Notes under the pieces: model-generated | Databases searched by the model: none | Seen by the model: only the letters and a program-made list of their open reading frames with translations | What the model was told of the DNA's origin: nothing | NCBI GenBank assembly: GCA_014859985.1 | Contig: JACZKN010000438.1 | Coordinates: forward strand, 1-10,549 | Length of the DNA: 10,549 nucleotides | Direction of reading: 5' to 3' | Source: Candidatus Krumholzibacteriia bacterium | GTDB taxonomy: Bacteria; Krumholzibacteriota; Krumholzibacteriia; LZORAL124-64-63 | Translations under genes and position numbers: made by a program | Shown here: positions 1 to 7,985 of the stretch, in pieces | Layout of the letters: every line of letters starts with the position of its first letter | Position numbering within the stretch: position 1 is the stretch's first letter

Positions 1-1773
<1,773 letters not shown>

Positions 1774-1804
1774 GCTCGGTCCCGAAGTGAAAGGGTGATT
1801 TCCC

Positions 1805-1833
1805 TGGCCACGGCCGCCGCGCGTGCCGATACT
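1805..1833 (+). promoter_or_regulatory. Possible sigma-70-type promoter for the gene at 1870
   Basis: TGGCCA (1805-1810), a 17-base spacer, then GATACT (1828-1833). Each box matches the sigma-70 consensus at 4 of 6 positions. The predicted start point near 1840 leaves a leader of about 30 bases before the ribosome site at 1859 and the GTG at 1870. In GC-rich DNA such matches are weak evidence, but the position is right and it argues against the earlier in-frame GTG at 1795, which would lie upstream of this promoter. Confidence 0.3.
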
Positions 1834-1858
1834 GTTGGCGGCAAGCCCCCCCGAACCC

Positions 1859-1862
1859 GGAG
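1859..1862 (+). promoter_or_regulatory. Ribosome binding site deciding the GTG start at 1870
   Basis: GGAG followed by a 7-base spacer and GTG at 1870. The alternative in-frame GTG at 1795 is preceded only by a poorly placed GAAAGG directly against the start codon. The 25 extra residues it would add are low-complexity and unlike a protein N terminus, so 1870 is preferred. Confidence 0.5.
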
Positions 1863-1869
1863 TCCGCAC

Positions 1870-3660
1870 GTGACCGTGTCCCTGCATCATCCCCTGGTCG
1901 ATCCCGTCCACCGCTTCCACATCCCGGTGATGGGCACGGGCTTCACCATCGACACGCCGCTGAAGGTGGCGCGCTACGGCATCTCGTCGGTGGTCTCCCT
2001 GGTCGACGACGTGCTGATCGAGCAGATGCGCCGCCGGCTCGCGGCCCTGGCGGGGACCGAATGCGCGCCCATCGCCGACGACGAGGAGGACGCGCGCGCC
2101 CGCCGCATCACCGCCTACCTCGACCTGCTGCACGACTCCGTGCAGGACCAGGTGGCGCGCCTGCGCACCGCGGCCTTCGCCGCCGGCAGCGAGATCAACC
2201 GCTACTTCGAGATGCTGCCGGACTCGCCCCTGCGCTCGGTCTACGAGCGGATGCTCCAGGTGGCCGACCCGGACGAGCGGGCCAGGCTGCAGGACGAGCT
2301 GCGGGCGCGCATCGTGCCCGGCGGCATCGACGTGAACATCATGACCAAGCTCGACCGGGCGCACATGCGGGGCGGCCAGGCCCTGGGCCCCCTGTTCTCG
2401 GACGCCCTGAGCGCCCTGCGCGGCTACGCCAACAGCAAGGTGCGCTCGTCGCTCGTGCTGTCGGCGGGCCTGAACCGGCGGCTGTTCGGCTACCTGCGCG
2501 AATTCGCGGACTTCCTGCCCGACGACGGCGGCGACCTGAAGAAGCGCATCATCCTGAAGGTGAGCGACTTCCGCTCGGCGCTGGTGCAGGGCAAGCTGCT
2601 CGCGCGCGACGGGCTGTGGGTCAGCGAGTTCCGGGTCGAATCGGGCCTGAACTGCGGCGGCCACGCCTTCGGCGGCGCCGGCGCGCTGCTGGGCCCCATC
2701 CTCGAGGAGTTCGCCCGCGAGCGCGCGAACCTCGCCGACCAGCTCTTCTGCCTGTGGCGCGGCGGCCTGGAGAAGCTGGGCCGCCCGGTGCCGACGGATC
2801 CGCCGCCCCTGCGCATCACGGTGCAGGGCGGCCTGGGCACCGCCGAGGAGACCGAGCTGATGCGGCAGCGCTACGGCGTCGACGGCATCGGCTGGGGCAG
2901 CCCGTTTTTGACCGTGCCGGATGTGGTGAACATCGACGCGGAGAACCTGGCCCGGGTCCTGGCCGCCGGCGAGGACGACGTGCAGCTGAGCGAGGGCTCG
3001 CCCCTGGGCGTGCCCTTCTGGAGCCTGCGCGACTCCACGAGCGAGAACGCGCGCCGCCTGCGCATCGCCCGCGGGAAACCCGGCAGCGCCTGCCCCAAGG
3101 GCTACCTGGTGGCCAACACCGAGTTCACCCGCGCCCCGATCTGCACCGCCAGCCGCGCCTTCCAGCGCCGCGCCCTGCAGCAGCTGGCGACCGCCGACCT
3201 GCCCGACGCCGAGCGGGCCGACCGGACCGAGGCGATCACCGTCAAGGCCTGCATCTGCCACGACCTGGCCGGCAGCGCCACGGTGCCCCACGGCATCGAC
3301 CCCACCGCCACCACCGCCATCTGCTGCGGCCCCAACACCGTGTACTTCAAGCAGGAGACCGGTTTGCGGGAGATGGTCGACCATATCTACGGCCGGGTGC
3401 GCCTGCCCCTGGCCGAGGGCCGTCCCCACGTCCTGTTGAAGGAGCTTTCGCTGCACGTGGACCGGTTGCGCGGCGAGCTGGAGCGCCGCCGCCGCGGCCT
3501 GGCCGCCGACGGCAGCCGCCCCGCGGAGATCCGCGCCAACCTGGTGGCGGGCATCGCCTACTACCGCGGGCTGGCCGGCCAGCTGGTGCGCGAGCAGCGG
3601 GACGAGTTCACGACGCGCCTGGAGAAGCTGCGGGCGGACCTCGACGCGATCCTGCCCTGA
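1870..3660 (+). CDS. Uncharacterised cysteine-rich protein with TIM-barrel-like motifs
   Basis: A 596-residue soluble protein (no signal peptide or membrane helix) that I do not recognise as a named enzyme. Seen from V1 at 1870: near the N terminus HIPVMGTGF (17-25), then a segment GISSVVSLVDD; a helical charged region at about 60-240; NCGGHAFG (261-268); VQGGLGTAEE (318-327); GIGWGSPFL (339-347); a C-terminal half with Cys408, Cys425, Cys461, Cys463, Cys485 and Cys486; and a charged helical tail at about 525-596. The glycine-rich VQGGLGT and GWGSPF pair looks like the phosphate-binding end of FMN-dependent TIM barrels (glutamate synthase, nitronate monooxygenase), and the cysteines could hold a metal or Fe-S cluster; both points are inference. 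It probably has its own promoter, 96 bp after the kinase gene, and converges on manB. Base composition matches its neighbours, so there is no sign of recent transfer. That the gene is real is near certain; its function is unknown. Confidence 0.85.
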   Translation: MTVSLHHPLVDPVHRFHIPVMGTGFTIDTPLKVARYGISSVVSLVDDVLIEQMRRRLAALAGTECAPIADDEEDARARRITAYLDLLHDSVQDQVARLRTAAFAAGSEINRYFEMLPDSPLRSVYERMLQVADPDERARLQDELRARIVPGGIDVNIMTKLDRAHMRGGQALGPLFSDALSALRGYANSKVRSSLVLSAGLNRRLFGYLREFADFLPDDGGDLKKRIILKVSDFRSALVQGKLLARDGLWVSEFRVESGLNCGGHAFGGAGALLGPILEEFARERANLADQLFCLWRGGLEKLGRPVPTDPPPLRITVQGGLGTAEETELMRQRYGVDGIGWGSPFLTVPDVVNIDAENLARVLAAGEDDVQLSEGSPLGVPFWSLRDSTSENARRLRIARGKPGSACPKGYLVANTEFTRAPICTASRAFQRRALQQLATADLPDAERADRTEAITVKACICHDLAGSATVPHGIDPTATTAICCGPNTVYFKQETGLREMVDHIYGRVRLPLAEGRPHVLLKELSLHVDRLRGELERRRRGLAADGSRPAEIRANLVAGIAYYRGLAGQLVREQRDEFTTRLEKLRADLDAILP

Positions 3661-3684
3661 CCCCGGCTAGCCGTCGAGCAGGGC
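3640..3684. repeat. Interleaved inverted repeats at convergent gene ends
   Basis: CTCGACG (3640-3646) pairs with CGTCGAG (3672-3678), and GCCCTG (3654-3659) pairs with CAGGGC (3679-3684). They span both stop codons of the convergent genes, which are 6 bp apart. There is no T run on either strand, so this is not a standard intrinsic terminator, though it is the only candidate stop structure between the two genes. Part of the symmetry arises because both proteins end with similar Leu-Asp codons, so coincidence is plausible. Confidence 0.3.
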
Positions 3685-5019
3685 CATGATCTCCGCGGTC
3701 TTCGCCCGCATCAGGTCCGCGTCGCCCCGGGACTCCACGTTCAGGCGGATCACCGGCTCCGTGTTGCTCTTGCGCAGGTTGAAGCGCCACTCCCCCATGT
3801 CCATGGAGATCCCGTCGGTGCGGTCGATGCCGCGGGACAAGGGTGCGTAGCGCCTCTCCAGGGCGATCAGCACCTCGTCGGGGTCGTGCAGGCGGCGGTT
3901 GATCTCGCCGCTGGCGGGGTAGGCGGCCTGCATGGCCGCCACCAGCTCGGACAGCCTGCGGCCGGTGCGCGACATCTCCTGGATCACCAGCAGCCAGGGC
4001 AGCATGCCGCTGTCGCAGTAATGGAACTCGCGGAAGTAGTGGTGGGCCGACATCTCGCCGCCGTAGACCGCGTCCTCGGCGCGCATGCGCTCCTTGATGA
4101 AGGCGTGGCCGGTCTTGTTCATCAGGGGCCGCCCGCCCGCCGCCTCCACCATGGCCACCGTGTTCCAGACCAGGCGCGGGTCGTGGACGATGGCGGCGCC
4201 GGGGTGCCGGCGCAGGCTGGCCGCGGCCAGCAGGCCCACCAGGTAGTAGCCCTCGATGAAGGCGCCGGTCTCGTCGAAGAAGAAGCAGCGGTCGAAATCG
4301 CCGTCCCAGGCCAGGCCCAGGTCGGCGCCGTGGGCGCGCACGGCCGCGGCGGTCTGGCCGCGGTTCTCCGGCAGCAGCGGGTTGGGGATGCCGTGGGGAA
4401 AGGTGCCGTCGGGCTCGTCGTGCAGGTGCACGAACTCGCAGGGCAGGTGCGCGGCCAGGGCCCGCACCACCGGCCCGGCGCAGCCGTTGCCGCCGTTGGC
4501 CACGATCTTCAGGGGACGCAGGTCCGACAGTTCCGCCAGCTCCAGCAGGTCGGCGACGTAGGCCTCCCGGTGGTCCAGGCGGGTCACCCGGCCCGGCGCG
4601 GCGGCCCGCGCGCCGCCTCCGGACACGGCCAGGGCCCCGATCTCGTGCAGGCCCGAGTCGCCGCTGATGGGGCGCGCCTCCTCCCGGACCAGCTTCATGC
4701 CGTTGTGGTCCATGGGGTTGTGGCTGGCGGTGACCATGATGCCGCCGTCCAGGCCCTTCGCGGCGGTCACGTGGTAGATCATCTCGGTGCCGCACTCGCC
4801 GATGTCGACCACGTCCGCCCCCGCGGCCGTCAGGCCCCGGGCCACCGCGTCGCACAGCTCGCCGCTGGTCAGCCGGCAGTCGCGCCCCACGGCGAAGGTC
4901 CGGCCGCCCAGCCAGGTGGCCGTGGCCCTGCCGATACGGTAGGCGAGTTCGACGTCCAATTCGACCGGAACGCGGCCCCGGACGTCGTAGGCCTTGAAAC
5001 AGGCGGGGATGGCGGGCAT
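3667..5019 (-). CDS. manB: Phosphomannomutase/phosphoglucomutase
   Basis: Alpha-D-phosphohexomutase that interconverts mannose-6-phosphate and mannose-1-phosphate (and possibly the glucose equivalents), feeding GDP-mannose or other sugar nucleotides for surface polysaccharide synthesis in the cytoplasm. It has 450 residues, close to the 456 of E. coli CpsG/ManB, and reads like that enzyme from the N-terminal CFKAYDVRG onward. The catalytic phosphoserine is Ser99 in TASHNPMDHNGMKL; the Mg-binding loop is DGDFDR (239-244); the sugar-specificity loop is GGEMSAHHYF (320-329); the phosphate-binding loop is RKSNTEP (416-422). All four domains are complete. The ATG at 5019 has an upstream GGGAGAG (5028-5034 on the plus strand). 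It is a single gene, divergent from the lipoprotein gene. Substrate preference between mannose and glucose cannot be settled from motifs alone. Confidence 0.95.
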   Translation of the reverse strand: MPAIPACFKAYDVRGRVPVELDVELAYRIGRATATWLGGRTFAVGRDCRLTSGELCDAVARGLTAAGADVVDIGECGTEMIYHVTAAKGLDGGIMVTASHNPMDHNGMKLVREEARPISGDSGLHEIGALAVSGGGARAAAPGRVTRLDHREAYVADLLELAELSDLRPLKIVANGGNGCAGPVVRALAAHLPCEFVHLHDEPDGTFPHGIPNPLLPENRGQTAAAVRAHGADLGLAWDGDFDRCFFFDETGAFIEGYYLVGLLAAASLRRHPGAAIVHDPRLVWNTVAMVEAAGGRPLMNKTGHAFIKERMRAEDAVYGGEMSAHHYFREFHYCDSGMLPWLLVIQEMSRTGRRLSELVAAMQAAYPASGEINRRLHDPDEVLIALERRYAPLSRGIDRTDGISMDMGEWRFNLRKSNTEPVIRLNVESRGDADLMRAKTAEIMALLDG

Positions 5020-5046
5020 CGGGGGGCTCTCCCGGGTTGGCGTGGC

Positions 5047-5080
5047 GGAACAACGGGCGGAACAACGGGGGGAACAACGG
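5047..5080. repeat. Three tandem 12-bp repeats upstream of manB
   Basis: GGAACAACGGGC (5047-5058), GGAACAACGGGG (5059-5070) and the truncated GGAACAACGG (5071-5080): an exact 12-bp period with one mismatch. They lie 28-61 bp upstream of the manB ATG and, if the promoter call at 5092-5120 is right, inside the manB untranslated leader. The AACAAC core stands out against the surrounding GC-rich DNA. It could be a protein binding array or a slippage-prone microsatellite. Confidence 0.85.
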
Positions 5081-5091
5081 TCCGAGCCCCT

Positions 5092-5120
5092 TGTTTACCA
5101 CGATCCGCCCGGGGCGGCAA
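5092..5120 (-). promoter_or_regulatory. Possible manB promoter with an internal palindrome
   Basis: Reading the minus strand: TTGCCG (5120-5115), 17-base spacer, TAAACA (5097-5092). Matches to the sigma-70 consensus are 4 of 6 and 3 of 6. The short AT-rich stretch at 5091-5100 is the most AT-rich point in the intergenic region. A near-perfect palindrome CCGCCC-G-GGGCGG (5105-5117) sits in the spacer and overlaps the -35 box, where a repressor could act. No convincing promoter was found for the divergent lipoprotein gene. Confidence 0.3.
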
Positions 5121-5253
5121 CCCGCGCCCCGTGTTTGTGCTGGCTCCGCGGGGCCCCATGGACGATCATTCCGGGCACGATGCCGTCGATCCGGCCCGCA
5201 CCACGCCCCCCCACCGCCGGTGGCCGGGCGGACATCCGAACGGAGGGATCCCG

Positions 5254-6015
5254 ATGAAGAAGATGCTGCTTTGTCTGTTGACCGCGGTCCTGGCCGCCGG
5301 CCTGGCCGGCTGCGTGCGCATGCACAGCGTCACCGAACTCAAGGACGACGGCTCGGGCACCGCGACCCTCGAGCTGGGCCTGAGCCAGTCGGTGGCCGAC
5401 GCCATCAAGGAAATGCAGGAGATCGATCCCAACTCGGCCGGCGAGATGCAGATGCCGGACTTCGCGGACCTCGACCGCAAGAACATCGACACGGTGGCCA
5501 AGCAGTACAACGTCAAGGTGACCGAGTTCGCCAAGGACACCGCCGACGGCCGCATGTCCCTGCGCATGGCCTTCGCCTTCCAGGACCTCAAGGGGCTGTC
5601 CGCCGTCATGGCCGCCGCCCTGGGCGAGGATCCCGAGGACGGCATGGGCATCTACGCCACCGCCGACGGCAACTACGTGCTGAAGCAGGCCGCCTACGAG
5701 TACCCCGACTACCCGGAGCTGGACGAGAAGGCGGAGGCCGCGGCCCCCGCCGAGGCGACCGAACCCACGCCGGAGCAGATGCAGAAGCAGATGGAGCTCA
5801 TGGGCAAGCTCATGGGCGCCATGGCCGAGCTCGACATCAACCTGAGGATCACCGTCCCCGGCGACATCATCGCGACCAACGCCCCCGTCCAGGAGGGCCG
5901 CACCTCGATCTGGACCATCAACTCGGCCAACATGATGACCGCCGGCTCGGACATGGACCCGGTCATCACCTTCAGCGGCAAGGGCCTGAAGATCAAGAAC
6001 GCGCTGACCGAGTAG
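5254..6015 (+). CDS. Secreted lipoprotein, possibly LppM/DUF3153-like
   Basis: A 253-residue lipoprotein of unknown function. Residues 1-20 are a lipoprotein signal peptide: MKK, a hydrophobic stretch, and the lipobox LAGC with Cys20 as the lipidated residue. Val21 is not the inner-membrane retention Asp, so outer-membrane sorting is expected if the cell has Lol-type sorting. The mature part starts with a beta-type segment, then Met- and acid-rich helices, an Ala/Glu/Pro-rich linker (about 160-175), a Met-rich helix, and a final beta segment with ITVPGDIIATNAPVQEG. That motif, together with ELKDDGSGTATLEL near the N terminus, resembles the bacterial lipoproteins grouped as LppM/DUF3153; this is recognition by pattern, not a search. 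GGAGGG (5242-5247) lies 6 bases before the ATG. A strong terminator follows 27 bases after the stop, so it is probably monocistronic. Confidence 0.88.
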   Translation: MKKMLLCLLTAVLAAGLAGCVRMHSVTELKDDGSGTATLELGLSQSVADAIKEMQEIDPNSAGEMQMPDFADLDRKNIDTVAKQYNVKVTEFAKDTADGRMSLRMAFAFQDLKGLSAVMAAALGEDPEDGMGIYATADGNYVLKQAAYEYPDYPELDEKAEAAAPAEATEPTPEQMQKQMELMGKLMGAMAELDINLRITVPGDIIATNAPVQEGRTSIWTINSANMMTAGSDMDPVITFSGKGLKIKNALTE

Positions 6016-6042
6016 TCGACCCGGCCGCAAGCGCCCATGATG

Positions 6043-6074
6043 GGGAGGCCGTCCGGGTGGACGGCCTCCCTTTT
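6043..6074 (+). terminator. Intrinsic terminator after the lipoprotein gene
   Basis: A perfect 12-bp stem, GGGAGGCCGTCC (6043-6054) with GGACGGCCTCCC (6059-6070), closed by a GGGT loop and followed directly by TTTT (6071-6074). It starts 27 bases after the lipoprotein stop codon. The next gene on the same strand begins at 6103, only 28 bases beyond. Confidence 0.93.
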
Positions 6075-6089
6075 CCGCTCCGACCCGAA

Positions 6090-6093
6090 AGGA
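6090..6093 (+). promoter_or_regulatory. Ribosome binding site deciding the GTG start at 6103
   Basis: AAAGGA with AGGA at 6090-6093, 9 bases before GTG at 6103. The earlier in-frame ATG at 6037 would place the first residues inside the terminator hairpin and has no ribosome site, so it is rejected. Confidence 0.55.
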
Positions 6094-6102
6094 CGCGCTG
6101 AA

Positions 6103-6726
6103 GTGAGGCGCCGCGAGCTGGAGAGTTCCGATCCCGCCCTCTTCGCGGAGATCGCCGCCCGGGCCGAGATCGGCCACCTGGTGATCGTCACTCCCGACGG
6201 CTGGCCCCGCGCCGTGGCCGTCAATTTCGGCGCGGTCGGGCAGCGCATCTACTTCCACGGCGCCCTGGCCGGCGAGAAGTTCGCGGTGGCGGCGGCGCCC
6301 GGCGGCGCCCGCGCCGGCTTCACCATGAACCTGCCCCACGCCATGATCCCCAGCACCTGGACCGCGCCGGGCTTCGCCTGCCCCGCCACCCACTTCTTCA
6401 AGTCCGTGGAGATCAAGGGCCGCTGCACCCTGGTGGACGACCCGGCCGAGCAGGCCGTCGCCCTGCAGGCGCTGATGCGGAAGTACCAGCCCGAGGGCGG
6501 CTACGACCCCATCGACCCGCAGGAGAGCCGCTACGCCAAGGCCCTGGCGCACGTGGGCGTCTTCCGCATCGATCCGGAGTCCTGGTCCGGCAAGGTGAAG
6601 TTCGGGCAGAACGAGCCGGCGAAGCTGCGGCGCCGCTTCGTGGAGGAACTGCGCAGGCGGGGGCGCCCCATCGACCTGGCGACGGCGGACGAGATCGACA
6701 AGACCCTGGCCGGGGACGAGACCTAG
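6103..6726 (+). CDS. NimA-like FMN-binding split-barrel protein (PPOX family)
   Basis: A 207-residue soluble protein of the pyridoxamine-5'-phosphate-oxidase-related split-barrel superfamily, the group that includes the nitroimidazole-resistance protein NimA. Seen: an N-terminal helix with RRRELES; a strand pair HLVIVTPDGWPRAVAVNFG (25-43), the usual flavin-barrel opening; IYFHGALAGEKF (49-60), matching the NimA-type YFHxAxxGxK flavin-phosphate motif; FFKSVEIKGRCTLVDDPAEQ (98-117), matching the family's typical ESVxxxGxaxxVeDpeEk strand-turn; and LMRKYQPEGGY (124-134). The family binds FMN, F420 or heme and often acts as a small-molecule reductase. The substrate cannot be read from sequence. 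It is too unlike PdxH to call it the PLP biosynthetic oxidase. With only 28 bases between the terminator and the GTG, transcription may depend on read-through or on a promoter overlapping the hairpin. Confidence 0.85.
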   Translation: MRRRELESSDPALFAEIAARAEIGHLVIVTPDGWPRAVAVNFGAVGQRIYFHGALAGEKFAVAAAPGGARAGFTMNLPHAMIPSTWTAPGFACPATHFFKSVEIKGRCTLVDDPAEQAVALQALMRKYQPEGGYDPIDPQESRYAKALAHVGVFRIDPESWSGKVKFGQNEPAKLRRRFVEELRRRGRPIDLATADEIDKTLAGDET

Positions 6727-6747
6727 AGGGCCTCCCGGGGGGCCCTC
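6726..6747. terminator. Weak hairpin between convergent genes
   Basis: GAGGGCC (6726-6732) pairs with GGCCCTC (6741-6747) around an 8-base loop. It starts at the last base of the split-barrel gene's stop codon and lies in the 43-bp gap before the convergent membrane-protein gene. There is no T run on either strand, so termination by this hairpin alone is doubtful; a Rho-dependent or bidirectional role is possible. Confidence 0.35.
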
Positions 6748-6769
6748 GGCCGCCGGGTCGGCCGGCGCT

Positions 6770-7312
6770 TCAACCCGCCGCCCGCGCCAGCGGCAGCGCC
6801 CGCTCCAGGAACCCGGCCGGGCGCGGCGGCGTGGTGGCGATCAGCCCGATCGCCGCGACGGACCAGGGCACCATCAGCAGGAAATTGCCGGTCAGGATCG
6901 TCAGCACCAGCCCCAACACCGCCAGGCTCTCGCGCAGCGCCAGGGTGACGATCAGCGTGGTCTGGTAGTGGGGAAACAGCAGCGCCAGCCGCTGCTCGGC
7001 CGGTTCCAGGTCGGCCGTTCCCGGCAGCGGCGTCCCCGGCAGCGGCCCCCGCAAGAGGGCCCTGAGCCGCCCGTCGGCCAGGAGCCGCCGCGGGACCAGG
7101 TACGACGCGGCCACCGCGGCCGCCCCCGCCAGCAGGAAGACCGCCTGCAGCAGGCCGGTCGGAACCTCCCCGCCGGCGTCCGGCCGCGGGTTGCGGCCGA
7201 CGACCCAGCCGACGGCCGTGTAGAAGATCGGCGCCGCCAGGAACGCCGCCCAGATGATGTTCAGGACGCGCGCCCGGGGCGCGAGCGCGGCGTGGAATCG
7301 GGACGATGCCAC
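6770..7312 (-). CDS. Four-helix membrane protein downstream of ferritin
   Basis: A 180-residue inner-membrane protein I cannot name. Likely membrane segments are at about 17-38, 52-73, 117-140 and 141-160, arranged as two hairpins joined by a basic, proline-rich loop (74-105) with RRLLADGRLRALLRG. By the positive-inside rule that loop should be cytoplasmic. The GTG start lies 3 bases after the ferritin stop codon, so translation is probably coupled to ferritin. The only ribosome-site-like element is a GGGG within the last ferritin codons. No later ATG is usable (the next Met is residue 147). Codon use matches neighbours and there is no overlapping better frame. Function is unknown; operon position suggests, but does not prove, a link to iron storage. 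Confidence 0.72.
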   Translation of the reverse strand: MASSRFHAALAPRARVLNIIWAAFLAAPIFYTAVGWVVGRNPRPDAGGEVPTGLLQAVFLLAGAAAVAASYLVPRRLLADGRLRALLRGPLPGTPLPGTADLEPAEQRLALLFPHYQTTLIVTLALRESLAVLGLVLTILTGNFLLMVPWSVAAIGLIATTPPRPAGFLERALPLARAAG

Positions 7313-7315
7313 CGG

Positions 7316-7840
7316 CTACGCCCCGGCATCGGCGCCGGTCAGGGGCGCGGGCGCCGGCCGGGACTTCAGCTCCCGGTCCATCAGGAACAGGCCGGGGCCG
7401 TCGCCGCCCATCATCTCCAGCTTCTTGACGATGTCCTCGACCTGGGCCTCCTCCTCCACCTGCTCGGAGACGTACCACTGCAACAGGTTGTTGGTGGCGT
7501 GGTCCTTCTCCTCGATGCAGAGGTCGGCCAGCTTGTTGATGTTGACCGTCATGTACTTCTCGTGCTCGAGGGAGGCCTTGAAAGCGGCCAGCGGCGACGG
7601 CCAGTCCTTCGGGGGCGCCTTGACCTCCCTGAGCTCGACCCGGCCGCCGCGGTCGATCAGGTAGTCGAAGATCTTCATGGCGTGCTGGTACTCCTCGGCC
7701 GCCTGCATGCGCATCCAGTGGGCGCAGCCGTCCAGGTTGACGTCCTCGAGGTAGGCGGCCATGGCCAGGTAGATGTAGCTGGAGTAGTACTCCTCGTTGA
7801 TCTGCTTGTTGAGGGCATCCTGGAGTTTCCTGTTCAGCAT
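7316..7840 (-). CDS. ftnA: Bacterial non-heme ferritin
   Basis: Iron-storage protein that oxidises Fe(II) at a di-iron centre and stores the mineral inside a 24-subunit cytoplasmic shell. It has 174 residues, against 165 in E. coli FtnA, and aligns without gaps through the active site: Glu17, Glu50, His53, Glu94 and Gln127 form the ferroxidase centre, and Glu49, Glu126 and Glu130 match the third iron site. It is of the FtnA type rather than bacterioferritin: there is no heme-ligand methionine at the usual place (IKMDIDYLI-type context absent) and the motif YYSSYIYLAMAAY is typical of FtnA. The last 20 or so residues, rich in Pro and Ala, form an extra tail. The ATG at 7840 has GAGGAGG upstream (7847-7853 on the plus strand). 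In-frame sequence upstream to 7942 is non-coding in character. It is followed at once by the membrane-protein gene. No Fur-box-like sequence was evident upstream. Confidence 0.96.
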   Translation of the reverse strand: MLNRKLQDALNKQINEEYYSSYIYLAMAAYLEDVNLDGCAHWMRMQAAEEYQHAMKIFDYLIDRGGRVELREVKAPPKDWPSPLAAFKASLEHEKYMTVNINKLADLCIEEKDHATNNLLQWYVSEQVEEEAQVEDIVKKLEMMGGDGPGLFLMDRELKSRPAPAPLTGADAGA

Positions 7841-7951
7841 GGACGGTCCTCCTCGGGCGGGGCCTGGGCGGGCGCGAACCCGCCGGTAACCGATGTATGG
7901 AAGCCAATGTAACGTCGCCGCGGGGGGCCCGGCCACCGCCATTTCGCCGAT

Positions 7952-7979
7952 TTGCGTAATCCTTGCGGACTGCTATCAT
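7952..7979 (+). promoter_or_regulatory. Extended -10 promoter for the pdh operon
   Basis: TTGCGT (7952-7957), 16-base spacer, TATCAT (7974-7979; 5 of 6 to the -10 consensus), preceded by TGC (7971-7973), which is the TGn extended -10 element. The -35 box matches only 3 of 6, as is common when an extended -10 is present. The predicted start point is near 7986, giving a leader of about 139 bases before pdhA. Confidence 0.5.
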
Positions 7980-7985
7980 GTGCGC

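Noticed and set aside
1795..1869. An in-frame GTG giving a 25-residue longer version of the unknown protein
   Set aside because: No well-placed ribosome site, unconvincing residues, and a candidate promoter lies inside this stretch.
5047..5080. A CRISPR-like array or coding repeat at the 12-bp tandem repeats
   Set aside because: Units are too short, with no spacers and no cas genes. The Gly-Thr-Thr or Asn-Asn-Gly repeats seen in translation are in non-coding DNA.
3886..6015. A 709-codon plus-strand frame across the manB region that runs in frame into the lipoprotein
   Set aside because: Its first part lies antisense to manB with low-complexity Ala/Gly/Val/His-rich composition. Only the portion from the ATG at 5254, with its ribosome site and lipoprotein signal, is real.
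6037..6102. An in-frame ATG-ATG start for the split-barrel protein
   Set aside because: It lies at the foot of a strong intrinsic terminator with no ribosome site; the GTG at 6103 has one.
5095..6552. A 485-codon minus-strand frame opposite the lipoprotein and split-barrel genes
   Set aside because: A composition artefact of GC-rich DNA: Gly/Val/His-rich with no domain, and it crosses two well-supported genes and a terminator.
7880..7930. A promoter for ftnA on the minus strand (TACATC or TACATT as -10)
   Set aside because: The candidate -10 boxes have no acceptable -35 at the right spacing, and no Fur-box-like dyad is visible, so no site is reported.
7841..7942. An N-terminal extension of ferritin by 34 residues
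   Set aside because: The ATG at 7840 has an excellent GAGGAGG site and aligns exactly with the FtnA N terminus; the extension has no ferritin character.
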